Source: Rhizomys pruinosus
Taxonomy: Eukaryota > Chordata > Mammalia > Rodentia > Spalacidae
Length of the DNA stretch: 64,000 nt
Assembly: GCA_009823505.1 (NCBI GenBank)
Contig: VZQC01011003.1
Span: 604,460 to 668,459 of the forward strand
Reading direction: 5' to 3'
Position numbers and translations under genes: made by a program. Positions 10,130 to 19,700 of the stretch are shown in pieces; the first letter of the stretch is position 1, and each line of letters starts with the position of its first letter. The notes under the pieces are model-generated. The model saw only the letters and a program-made list of their open reading frames with translations, ran no database searches and had not been told where the DNA came from.

Positions 10130-10700
10130 AAGTGATTTCTTTATTATTATTAATTTTATGTACATATGTCTATGTGAGAGTGAATGCCACGTATGTGTGA
10201 GTGCCTACAAACGCCAGAAGAGGGTGTCAGATCCTTTAGAGTTGAAGTTCCATATTGTTGTGAGCTGGCTGATATGGGTGCTAGGAACAAACTCCGGTGC
10301 TCTGGAAGAGCAACAAGTGCCCTTAACCACTGCATAATTCCTCCAGCCCCACATTTAAGAAAGCTAATTAATTTTGTTTATGTGTACGTGTGTTTCTGCT
10401 TGAGTTTGAGTGCACCTGCATGCACATAAGTGCCCTTGGAGGCTAGAACTGCGGTCCTTTGCAAGAGCGGTAAGCATTTTTAAGCATGGGGCCATCTCTC
10501 CATTCCCTATTATTTTAGTTATTTATTTATATGTGTATGTGCATGGGAGTGTTTGTGTCACAGCTCTTGTGTAGAGGTCAGAGGACAACTTATGGGTCAG
10601 TTCTGTCCTAGTGTGTATGTCCCAGTAACCAAACTCAGGTTGTCAAGCTTGGAGGCAAATGCCTTTACCCTCAGAACAATCTTGTAGGTCCAGTGCTTTC
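10130..10700 (-). mobile_element. Three decayed tRNA-derived SINEs (B2/B3/B4-type)
   Basis: 10130-10350 ends cctccagcccc and has gccagaagagggtgtcag; 10366-10506 is a shortened copy; 10507-10700 has gaggtcagaggacaacttatgg and caaactcaggttgtcaagcttgg, typical of the B4-type class. Confidence 0.65.
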
Positions 10701-10814
10701 CTTTCCCTCCTTCCCTCCTTCCCGCCTTCCCTCCATTCCCTCCCTCCCTCCCTCCCTCCCTCCCTACCCTTCCTCTTCCTCCTATCCTTCCTTCCTGTCC
10801 TTCTTTTCTTGCTT
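10700..10814. repeat. (CCTT/CCCT)n pyrimidine-rich repeat
   Basis: Imperfect CCTT and CCCT units, almost purely pyrimidine on this strand. Confidence 0.92.
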
Positions 10815-10960
10815 TTTTGAGAACAGGGTCGCTCGCAGGGCCCTAGCGGGCCTAGAACTCACTATGTAATTACACCAATGCTGCCCTTAAACGCACAGAA
10901 TTCCTGCCTTTGATCCTGAGTGCTGGGATTAAAAGCATGTCCTCAACATGCCCCCCAAAC
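10815..10960 (-). mobile_element. Degenerate B1 SINE
   Basis: Reverse B1 with many changes (acagggtcgctcgcagggcc, gagtgctgggattaaaagc). Confidence 0.7.
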
Positions 10961-11028
10961 CAGTTGCTTTGCATTTTTGTAAATATACAAAACCATAATT
11001 CAATTCTTTTCCAATTTTTATACTGAAT

Positions 11029-11209
11029 TTTTTTTTTTTTGTTTTTTTTATTTTTTTTTTGTTTTTTTAGTCAGACAGGAGTCCCTCACCGGCAGTCCCA
11101 GCTGTCCTGGAACTCACTCTGTAGACCAGGCTGGCCTTGAACTCACAAAGATCCACCTGCCTCTGCCTCCCAAGTGCTAGGATTAAAGGCGTGCGCCACC
11201 ACGCCCGGC
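11029..11209 (-). mobile_element. B1 SINE, subfamily A
   Basis: Young reverse B1 (cacaaagatccacctgcctc, gtgctaggattaaaggcgtgc) with a T/G-rich tail. The flanking repeat atactgaa on both sides looks like a target-site duplication. Confidence 0.92.
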
Positions 11210-11263
11210 CATATACTGAAAATTTTTAAACCTACAGTGAAAGTAAAATTATAGCACAAGAGG

Positions 11264-11625
11264 GAACTGGAGAGATGGCTCAGGGGTTAAGAGCAATGGC
11301 TGCTCTTCCAAAGGATCTGGTTTAATTCTCAGCACCCACATGGTGATTAACTACTATCTGTAACTCCAGTTCTGGGGATCCAATGCCCTCTGATGGCTTC
11401 CTTTGGGTTTGCACAAAATGGATGCACTTACACACATACAGGCAAAAACACTCATACACATAAAATAAAAATAAAAATTTAACTAGGCGTGGTGGCGCAC
11501 GCCTTTAATCCTAGAACTCTGAAGGCAGAGGCAGGAGGCTCTCTGTGAGTCGAAGGCCAGCCTGGTCTATAGAGTAAGTTCCAGCCAGCTGGGGCTACAG
11601 GGAGACCCTGTCTAAAAAAAAATTA
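11264..11625 (+). mobile_element. B2 SINE then B1 SINE
   Basis: B2 at 11264-11480 (aactggagagatggctcag to cactcatacacataaaat), followed without a gap by B1 at 11482-11625 (ctaggcgtggtggcgcacgcc). Confidence 0.9.
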
Positions 11626-11984
11626 AAACTATAACACAATAAAAACCTGTATTCTCCTTACCTAAACTCTCCAATGAATAATTTTTTATACTTGGTTTAT
11701 CTCTCACTCTATGAGTATGTACATATATATTTACATAGATGTATACATATGTGTATATTGAATCACTTGATGGTGACAGGTATCATGATTCACACCCTTA
11801 AATGCTTCAGTTTGCATTTCTCGAAAGTTTTCCAGTATTATGGGACCAAAATCAAAACTAACAGTACCCATAGACTACTGTCATTTACATGCAGTTCATA
11901 TTTATTTCTCCCCCTTACAGACAATGCCGTAAGACCTCTGGGAATCCTCAACTGCGACATTGTGGTACAAGGATAATTCTTGAA
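11626..11984. other. Unassigned AT-rich DNA
   Basis: No gene. Contains short TATA/ACAT-rich runs; not confidently matched to a repeat family. Confidence 0.4.
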
Positions 11985-12175
11985 CTTACAAAAAAAATTA
12001 TGTGTATGGGTATTTTGCCTGCATGTATGTAAGTATACCACATGTGTGCACCACCCATGGAGGCCAGAAGAGGACTTGAGATCCCTCCACCCCCGGAACT
12101 GGAGTTATACACAGTTAGCTGTACCATATGGGCACAATTGAACCTATAGCCTCTGCAAGAGCAGCCAGTGCTGTT
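11985..12175 (-). mobile_element. B2/B3-type SINE, 5' end missing
   Basis: ttatgtgtatgggtattttgcctgcatg, ggaggccagaagaggac and ctctgcaagagcagccagtgc; stops before the ctctccagcccc end. Confidence 0.8.
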
Positions 12176-12193
12176 TTTAAAAATATTTGTTTT

Positions 12194-12342
12194 TCCGGGC
12201 ATGGTGGCGCATGCCTTTAATCCTAGCACTTGGGAGGCAGAGGCAGGCAGATCTTTGTGAGTTCAAGGCCAGCCTGGTCTACAGAGTGAGTTCCAGGACA
12301 GCTGGGGCTACAGGGAGACCCTGTCTCGAAAAGACAAATATA
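12194..12342 (+). mobile_element. B1 SINE, subfamily A
   Basis: ccgggcatggtggcgcatgcc to ccctgtctcgaaaagac; near-consensus. Confidence 0.94.
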
Positions 12343-12350
12343 TATGTTTT

Positions 12351-12596
12351 ATTTTTATTTTTTTTTTAGACAAGGTCTCCCAATAGCTTCAGGTGGCCTG
12401 GAACTCACTCTGTAGACCAGGATGGCCTTGAACTCACAGAGATCTGCCTGCCTCTGCTTCCAGAGTGCTAGGATTTAAGGTGTTGGCCACCATGCCTGGC
12501 TTAAAGACAATTCTTAGGTGCCGTGTGGGTTCTGGGAATGGAACCCAGGTCCTCTGCAAGAGGCACTCTTAACCGCTAAGCCATCTCTCCAGCCCC
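12351..12596 (-). mobile_element. Chimeric SINE: B2 head fused to B1
   Basis: Reverse B1 (12351-12501) joins directly to a reversed B2 head (12502-12596). On the element strand the B2 runs ...aagaattgtcttta and switches at once to agccaggcatggtgg, the same switch point as at 32986. Confidence 0.85.
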
Positions 12597-12803
12597 TTAT
12601 TTTTATATGTATGAGTGTCTTGCCTGCATGTGTTTAAGTGTTCCTGTGTTGTGCAATGCCCATGGAAGTCAGAAGAAGGTATCAGATTCCCTAGAACAGG
12701 AGTTATGGACAGTTGTTACTAACCATGTAGGTGCTGGGAATCAAACCTGGGTCCTCTGCAAGAGCAGTGAGTGCTTTTAACCACTGAGCCATCTCTGCAG
12801 TCT
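12597..12803 (-). mobile_element. B2 SINE
   Basis: ttatatgtatgagtgtcttgcctgc to gagccatctctgcag; ordinary B2 without the 17-bp duplication. Confidence 0.88.
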
Positions 12804-13204
12804 GACAATTCTTTTTTTTTTTTTTTTTAACCAGTCTCTCCCTTTTTTCTTGAATGATTACATTTTCTGACTATAACATTTTTCTACCCTTAAAATTATT
12901 ATGTGTGTGTTTTTGTATGATGTGTAGGCTTGGGTGCCACAGCACTTAACTAGTTGTCTTTCTTTCCACTCTTTTTTTTTTTTTTTAATGTGGCTTACTG
13001 TGGACCAAACTCTAGTCAACAGGTTTGCATCGTCCAGCACAGGTGCCTTTACCTGGTGTGCCATCTTGGCTGCCTTGAATTTTCTGTACTTGCTAGCTGG
13101 CATTCTTCCAGCTTTCCTATCCATGATTTCCTTTCTTTTGCTCAAATTATCACAATAGACTTAGGAATTGTCATATTTATCATGTACTTCTAAACTTTAT
13201 TATT
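12804..13204. other. Unassigned non-coding DNA
   Basis: Two T-runs (about 12811-12828 and 12970-12986) and no recognised repeat. Short frames here do not resemble a known protein. Confidence 0.4.
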
Positions 13205-13345
13205 ATTGTGTATGATGTGTGTCTCCATGCACATGCCACACTGAACATGTGAAGGTCAGAGGTCGTTTATAGAGTTAGTTCTTTCCTTCCGCCATGGGTT
13301 CTGGGCTCAGACTCTGACTGTCAGGCTGGGAGCAGGCCTGCTAAC
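13205..13345 (-). mobile_element. B4-type SINE fragment
   Basis: gtgtatgatgtgtgtctccatgcac and gtgaaggtcagaggtcg match the tRNA-derived B4-type class, followed by a diverged right part. Confidence 0.55.
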
Positions 13346-13553
13346 CATGTATTTCTGAAGTGAAATCACTCCAAGTTTGTGCAATGGAAGCCCCTTCAAG
13401 CAGACTGTTCTCTTTCCATGGTTTTTTGACAGTATGTGCTTAAGGTCACCTTTTATCTTTCCAGATCCTGACATAAAATTAGCCACATCTTCAAGAATCT
13501 TAGTATAAACAGGTAACACATGCACACGGTTCAGTTCTCTTAAGTTTTCAGAA
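13346..13553 (-). pseudogene. Possible retro-copy remnant of unknown gene
   Basis: On the minus strand about 68 codons stay open (into the SINE on one side, cut by a B1 at 13558 on the other) with a protein-like composition including NLRELNRVHVLPVYTKILED and SKNHGKRTVCLKGLPLHKLG. The sequence is not a SINE and is not low-complexity. I do not recognise the parent protein; it may be chance. Confidence 0.25.
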
Positions 13554-13557
13554 AGAT

Positions 13558-13703
13558 AAGCCCGGCATGGTGAAGCACAACTTTAATCCCAAAACTGGGA
13601 GGAAGGCAGAGACCTCTGTAAGACTGAGGCTAGCCTGGTTTACATAGTGAGTTCTAGGCTAGGTGGAGCTTCAGGGAGACCCTGACCAAAAAAAAAAAAA
13701 AAA
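13558..13703 (+). mobile_element. Degenerate B1 SINE
   Basis: gcccggcatggtgaagcacaac, aatcccaaaactggg, ttcagggagaccctgacc and A-tail. Confidence 0.82.
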
Positions 13704-14106
13704 GCATATACATCTCTCCAACCTAATCCCTCTTTTCCTGGGTAGCCAGTGCTATTTTGTTATCCTTCCACAATTATATAACAGAATGACCCCACAAGGA
13801 GATAGTCTTGTCAACCCCCAAGGTTTTAACTCAAATAACAGCACACTGAAGTCACAGGGCTTGTCTGTGCTTGCAGATTTTGTCTGCCACTAGATTTTGA
13901 AACATGCCTATGACCCCATCCCAAGAAAGCAAGATGCTTTAGGTCAAGTCCCACAGGTTTCAGATGAAAAGCAGCCCAGGGTGATAAATTGGTCCAGGCT
14001 GCATTAGCTAAGCACAGGCACAGGCTATTCTAACTTGAACTGGTCCTTGATCACACCCTTGCCTTACTTAACTTTCCTTTTTATTTATTTTAATTAATGA
14101 ATTAAT
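13704..14106. other. Unique non-coding DNA
   Basis: No repeat or gene recognised; about 2.5 kb before the Hhex start. Confidence 0.5.
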
Positions 14107-14258
14107 TTTGTTTTATTTTTTTGAGACAGGGTCTCCCTGTAGCTCCAGCTGGCCTGGAACTCACCTTGTAGCCCAGGCTGGCCTTGAATGCACAGAGATC
14201 TGCATGCCTCTGCCTCCCCAATGCTAAGGTTAAAGGCGTGTGCCACCACGACCTACAA
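14107..14258 (-). mobile_element. B1 SINE
   Basis: tgagacagggtctccctgtagc to gtgtgccaccacg. Confidence 0.92.
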
Positions 14259-14299
14259 CTTTCCCATTTTTAAAATTTGTTATTATTTTAAAAATTTTA

Positions 14300-14454
14300 G
14301 CCGGGTGTGGTGGCACGTGCCTTTAATCCTAGCACTTGGGAGGCAGAGGCAGGCGGATCTTTGTGAGTTCAAGGCCAGCCTGGTCTACAGAGTGAGTTCC
14401 AGGACAGCTGGGGCTACAGGGAGACCCTGTCTTGAAAAGACAAAAAAAAAAAAA
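14300..14454 (+). mobile_element. B1 SINE, subfamily A
   Basis: gccgggtgtggtggcacgtgcc, cctagcacttggg, gatctttgtgag, cttgaaaagac and A-tail. Confidence 0.94.
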
Positions 14455-14463
14455 TTAAAATCT

Positions 14464-14680
14464 TTTTAAAATTAATTTTTTAAATGTGTATGAGTGTACG
14501 GTCTGCATGTAGGTTTGTGCAATCGTGTTGTGCAATGCCGCGGAGGTCAGAAGAGGGCGTTGGATTCCCCTGGAACTGGAGTTAAGACGGTTCTTAGCCA
14601 CCAAGTGGGTGCTGGTAATTGAACCCGGGTCCTCTGCAAGAGCAGTCAGAACTCTTAAGCGCTAAGCCATCTCTCCAGCT
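14464..14680 (-). mobile_element. B2 SINE
   Basis: gtgtatgagtgtacggtctgcatg, gcaatgccgcggaggtcag and agccatctctccagc; ordinary form without the 17-bp duplication. Confidence 0.92.
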
Positions 14681-14696
14681 CTATTTATTATTTATT

Positions 14697-14841
14697 TTAT
14701 TTTTGGTATTTATTGAGACAGTGTCTCCCTGTAGCCCTAGAACTCACTATGTAGCCCAGGATCACCTCGAACTCACAGAGATCCACTTGCCTCTGCCTCC
14801 TGAGTGCTGGGATTTAAAGGCATACGCCACTATGTCGGGCT
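14697..14841 (-). mobile_element. B1 SINE, internally deleted
   Basis: gagacagtgtctccctgtagccc jumps straight to tagaactcactatgtagc; the rest is a standard reverse B1. Confidence 0.88.
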
Positions 14842-15152
14842 TATTATTTTTATGTGTATGAGTGTATTGCCTGTATGTAGGTAGGTGCACCTATGTCGTG
14901 CAATGCCGGAGGAACACCAACTTAACTTTCCTTAAATTCTTTTTTTAAATTTTATGTCTATGAGTGTATTGCCTGCATGTAGTCAGTGCACCCGCATCAT
15001 TCAATAACCGCGGAGTCAGAAGAGGGTGTTGGATCTCCTGGAACTGGAGTTACAGACAGTTGTTAGCCGGATGTGGGTGCTGGGAATTGAACCCTGGTCC
15101 TCTGCAAGAGCAGCCAGTGCTTTTAACCTCGGAGCCATCTTTCCAGCTCCCC
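14842..15152 (-). mobile_element. B2 3' fragment plus full B2
   Basis: 14842-14913 is the tail third of a B2 (ttatgtgtatgagtgtattgcc to gtgcaatgccggagg). 14939-15152 is a fuller, diverged copy ending ccatctttccagctcc. These are the last SINEs before the repeat-poor Hhex block. Confidence 0.85.
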
Positions 15153-15880
15153 TACATAGCTTTCGAACATCCTTCCCATTGCCAATGTGACTCTCCCCTT
15201 TCGCTTAAACTAGATGTCCCTCTAACACATAAGCTACTGTGTTTGTTTCCTGCTTCCTTGAGGATACGGATTACATCTGTCTTGTTAGGTAAAGGCACAC
15301 AGTAGTGGCTCCTGAAAAATGTGTGAAGTGAAACTCGAACCCAGGCCCCCCTGCTACCAGTCTCTCCTCTTCCCCTTGCGACTGAAGGTGTAGTCCCAAA
15401 GTATGCATTTTTAAGCGTCGGAGGAAAAAAGCAGGGAGTTTTTCTATTAATAGAAGACCTTAGCTGAAACTGCTCAACTCGAGGTGTGGCCACCGCAGGA
15501 GGGCGTCAATCAAGAAAATGCCCCTTTGCCCTAGAGGCGAGGGAAGCCTCAACAGAGCCAGAGCCACACTGAGCAGCTCCCCGCTTCAATAGAAAACACG
15601 TGCAAAACCGAGGAGCCAACTGCTCGGCAGCTGCGTCCTCCAGGGCCCGGGGGACAGAGGACCAGCGGGAACCTCCCACTGGATCAAGAACTTTGCAGAG
15701 TTGTCCCCCCCATTCCTGTCTGGAGCAACTTCTGCCAGCATCCCAGGGAGGTGAGTTGAGTCCCGCATTTCCAAAAGCACCTGGCTGGAACGGCGGAGTC
15801 CCGAGCACTTGCATTCTAGTCGTCCGTGCCTTGGGACACAGGCAAAGACCAGGGCTTCCTCCTGGGAGCTCTGAGCCTTG
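15153..15880. other. Unique 5' flank of Hhex
   Basis: Repeat-free DNA between the last upstream SINE and the CpG island; G+C rises towards the gene. Long minus-strand frames extending from here are GC artefacts. It may hold proximal regulatory sequence. Confidence 0.6.
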
Positions 15881-16182
15881 AAGTCCCCTGGGCACCACCC
15901 GGCGAGTGCCACCGTTATCCCAGGACGCGCACCTCCTGGGACTGTGAGGTGGCGCTTGCGGAGATGCGGCCCTGGGCGGACGCCGAACAGTGCTGAGTCC
16001 CCCAAGGTGCGCGGGCTGGGGCTGCGGCCGCTCGCCCTGGCCCGGGGTGGATGCTGGGTGGGTGCAAGCCTTTCTTCGACGGGCCGCGCGTTGCTTGCAG
16101 CCGGGAGGAGCAGGAGCGGCGGCGGCGAGGCGGGCGCAGGACCGCCGGAGCGGGGGAGCGGGGAGCCGGCGCGCCTGGCCTC

Positions 16183-16256
16183 GGGGGCGGGGAGCTGGGC
16201 CGGCGGGGGCGGGCCGGGGCCAGGGGCGGAGGCGGCTCCGTGGCCCGCGCCATTGG
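16183..16256 (+). promoter_or_regulatory. Proximal GC boxes and inverted CCAAT box
   Basis: gggggcgggg (16183-16192), gggggcggg (16205-16213) and ggggcgga (from 16223) are Sp1/KLF-type GC boxes. attgg at 16252-16256 is a CCAAT box on the opposite strand. They lie 90-160 bp before the TATA-like site, a normal proximal-promoter arrangement. Confidence 0.7.
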
Positions 16257-16342
16257 CCGCAGCGCCGGGCGGCAGGAAGGGGCCAGCGAGCGCGGCCCCA
16301 CCCCGCGGCCGGCCGAGCCTATCGCCGGGAGTGCGGAGCGCG

Positions 16343-16349
16343 GATAAAT
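16343..16349 (+). promoter_or_regulatory. TATA-like element of Hhex
   Basis: gataaat inside the GC-rich promoter, 51-57 bp before the start codon. With usual TATA spacing, transcription would begin near 16370-16380, giving a very short 5' UTR. The exact start is inferred. Confidence 0.55.
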
Positions 16350-16399
16350 GTAGCACCGCGGCGCGGGTGGCTAGCTCTGCCGGGGGCTGCGGCGGAGCC

Positions 16400-16754
16400 A
16401 TGCAGTTTCCGCACCCGGGGCCCGCGCCCGTCGGGGTGCCGCTGTACGCGCCCACGCCGCTGCTGCAACCCGCGCACCCCACGCCCTTCTACATCGACGA
16501 CATCCTGGGCCGCGGGCCTGCCGCGCCCACGCCCACGCCCACGCTGCCGTCCCCCAACTCCTCCTTCACCAGCCTCGTGTCGTCCTACCGGCCCCCGGTG
16601 TACGAGCCCACGCCGATCCACCCCGCCTTCTCGCACCACTCCGCCGCCGCGCTGGCCGCCGCCTACGGCCCCGGGGGCTTCGCGGGCCCCGTGTACCCCT
16701 TCCCGCGGACGGTGAATGACTACACGCACGCCCTACTCCGCCATGACCCCCTTG
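16400..16754 (+). CDS. Hhex: Hhex coding exon 1
   Basis: Encodes residues 1-118 plus the first base of Gly119: the proline-rich repression domain and eh1-like motif. Starts MQFPHPGPAP and ends at LLRHDPL. Donor cttg|gtaagg; phase 1. Confidence 0.97.
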
Positions 16755-19700
16755 GTAAGGTGGCCGAGTCCCCGTGGGACCCAGTCCGGGGGTGGCCAGC
16801 GAGGAAGGCGCCACCCGGCAGGTGGAAGCGCCCGGGAGGCGGCGGGGACGGGCAATAGAAAGTCGTGACGAGGGCTACTGGAGAGCGGCCGTCGGCGCGC
16901 GCGGGGACAGGACGGGACAGCCGGATCCTGGCCGCACGGTGACTCAGATTGGCTTTCCTGCAGTGTATAGGCGTCGGGGCGCGCGGAGCCCGGAGAGACC
17001 TCGGGCACCCCGGGCTGCTGGTGGAGGGCAGCCCTGGCCACGCGTGTCACCCGGGGTGGGGCTCCCGTCGCGAGGGGACCTGGAAGAAGGTGTCGAGACG
17101 CCCCGAGGCTGGCTCCTACAGCGCTGGTCTAGCCGAGGGCCGGGTGGTTCCTGGGCTGGGCTTGGTTCAACAAGCTTGTGTAGTGAAAGAGCCTGACCCT
17201 TTCCGTTCATACAGGAAACCTTGAGTTTTCGATAGGAGTAAATCTGGTTTCAGAAGCTGTTAAGTGTTTTCCTGGCTGCATGAAGCAGACCCTTCCCCCG
17301 GAGTAGTGCACACTGCTGATTATTTTATCGACATCCTCAATACAGACAAATTCAGGAAACACTCGACTTCTGATAGCCAGGATCCGTTTTTCTGATATTG
17401 TTCATTTCCTCTGTGTGGGATGTGACTTTATGGCAGCTAAAATAACCAGTTGCTTCCTCTCTGGCCCCTCCGCCCCCCTTTGGAGGCTGTTTTGCACCAG
17501 TCTGAAGCCTGACGCAAGCAAAATCTCGAAAAACAATGCCAGCTTTCAAATCGTTTAGGTGCGGGCCTGCAGAATCGCACCAACGGACAGACTGACCCAT
17601 ACCTCTTTGGAGTAGGAAAGTGCAGACCACAGACAGACGCCACTAAGAAAGGGCCACGGAGATCCGCTGATTACTTAGAATGTGCGGGGCTTGTCCCCGC
17701 AGTGTATAATGCTCAGTGACCGGGCTAGGGGTCTGAAGCGCCAGGCAAGAGGAGAAGGGATTCTCGCGTCTGGGACCACCCGGGTTTAAGATCAAGTGTT
17801 TGGGCAGCTTCAGTAGAGACCCTGGAGGCAATTAGCATTTCAGTGAAGTAGCATTTTGATTTCACCATTATTGTCGAATAGCCATTAGCCTAGCCTACTT
17901 TCTTGGCCACAGAAATTTGGGTGTTGTAATTTTGTTTTTAAAAAGTTATCATATTTATATTTTTAGCCTGCAGGTTTGTTGGCGGGCCCCAGCGTGGCTC
18001 TGTTCTTCAGTGGGGCAGGAGCGGGACCCTCCTGGGCTGGGCCCAGGGCAAACCTTTCACAGAGCGCGCCCTGGGTTTCCTTGGGTTACTGCTGGGACTG
18101 AGCAGGAGGAAGCAAAGGTTTTTTTTTTTTTGAGACAGACCAACAGGAAACACATTGACGGAAATGTTGCCATAGCCCACGGGGTGGCTTTAACTGGCCG
18201 CCCCCGCAGGCCGAGTGTGAAATCAGAGGAGGCCGCTGCGTGCGCTGGCCACAATTGGAGGCCCCACGCGAGGCCCAACACCGGCGCGCGCGCAGCCAGG
18301 CCCTGGAAAGTGCAGCAGCCCGGCTTCTCCCCTAAATGCGCACACTTAACTTGTACACCAAAGGAGATGACTTGCCTGTCCAAAAGGTTGTGCATGAATA
18401 CAAGAGCCACGGGTGAAAGAGATGATGGTGTTTGAAGACTGATGAGATTCTTTGGGTGTCGGAAAGATTTCTTTGTATTTGGACACCTGTATGACGGTCT
18501 CTTGTTTTATGTATGAGTCCAGGAGTGGTCCGTGTGCTTGTGCAATGTAGGTGACCTTGGTTGTGTATATTCGAGGGGAACAAATCTTGAGCGGCCTTCC
18601 CAGGTTGTGTCACTTAGGACAAGTAGGTGTGGGGACTGCCTAGGGCTGCAGGGCCATCTCTAACCATGGATCTTCTTGCCTGCAGGCAAACCCTTGCTGT
18701 GGAGCCCATTCTTACAGCGGCCTCTGCATAAAAGGAAAGGCGGCCAGGTTAGGTTCTCCAACGACCAGACCATCGAACTAGAGAAGAAGTTCGAGACACA
18801 GAAATACCTCTCTCCACCTGAGCGCAAGCGTCTGGCCAAGATGCTGCAGCTCAGTGAGAGACAGGTAAGCTCACTTGGGTTCCCCACCTGCGGGAGATTT
18901 CAGGAGCTGAAGAGGGACAGGGAGAGCGGAGAAGCCACGGTGCCCTCTTGTGCATTCTGACCCGGCCCTCCAGTAGGGCCGGGGATCACCATTTCTCCAG
19001 TAGGCTTTCCCCGCCTCCCCAGATCCCCCGGGATTTGGAGCTCTTGGCAAACTTGCTTTCTTTCGTTTAGGTCAAAACCTGGTTTCAGAATCGACGAGCT
19101 AAATGGAGAAGACTAAAACAGGTATCGACATGGTTCTGTTTCTATGGAAATAAATATTTGTATCATGTTATCTCAATGCGGGACCTGTTATGGGTTGTAT
19201 GCAAAAGTCATTTGAGGACTATTTAACCTCTTCACCTTGATTAAAAAGGCAAATAGTCCTGCTGAAATTCAGGATGAGTTGCTCAGGTGGCAGTAATGCT
19301 AAAAGCACCTAATGCAGTTCCTATATCAATTATGCCTGGGTTTTCACACACTGGCCAGTAAAACTCCTGGCTAATTGTTTTATAAACCCCATATGTTGTT
19401 TATCTAATTAACGCAGGAAAGATAAAGTAATTGACAGTAAATGACTTAAGCAGTTATCTTTGGGAGAAAATTGTTTCTTTTATTTACATAGCCATAATAA
19501 AACCAGGCAGGTCTCCGGGTAAATATAAAGACACAAACACCTTTAAGTCTTGTTTGCACTGTTTTTTAAGATGAATTAAATATCAGAGAGTTTTAAAATT
19601 ATTTTCCATCCTTCAAAGGAGTATAAAACATGTAAGAAAATATCCAGTTGTATTTGGAAGGTAGTCTGAACTTTCCAACAGTTTTTCTTTTAGTGACCTT

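Larger units (their letters stand above)
15880..17120. promoter_or_regulatory. CpG island over Hhex promoter and exon 1
   Basis: CG dinucleotides are frequent throughout and densest at about 16090-16720, against near absence in the surroundings. The island covers the promoter, exon 1 and the start of intron 1, as usual for a developmental transcription-factor gene. Its high G+C gives long open frames in several registers that should be ignored. Confidence 0.9.

Noticed and set aside
1..15152. Exons of Kif11 or Ide (expected upstream neighbours)
   Set aside because: No frame resembles a kinesin-5 or insulysin exon; the genes probably lie beyond the window.
15878..16399. In-frame N-terminal extension of Hhex (ATG at 15878)
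   Set aside because: The 174-codon upstream stretch crosses the GC boxes and the TATA-like site, so it should not be transcribed. HHEX proteins begin MQFPHPG at 16400. It is open only because of its G+C content.
15586..16482. 298-residue minus-strand open frame over the Hhex promoter
   Set aside because: Lies in the CpG island, where stop codons are rare in every frame; Pro/Ala/Arg/Gly-rich, no start context or homology, and antisense to exon 1.
15990..16715. 241-residue plus-strand frame overlapping exon 1 in another register
   Set aside because: Arg/Pro-rich shadow of the CpG island and Hhex exon 1.
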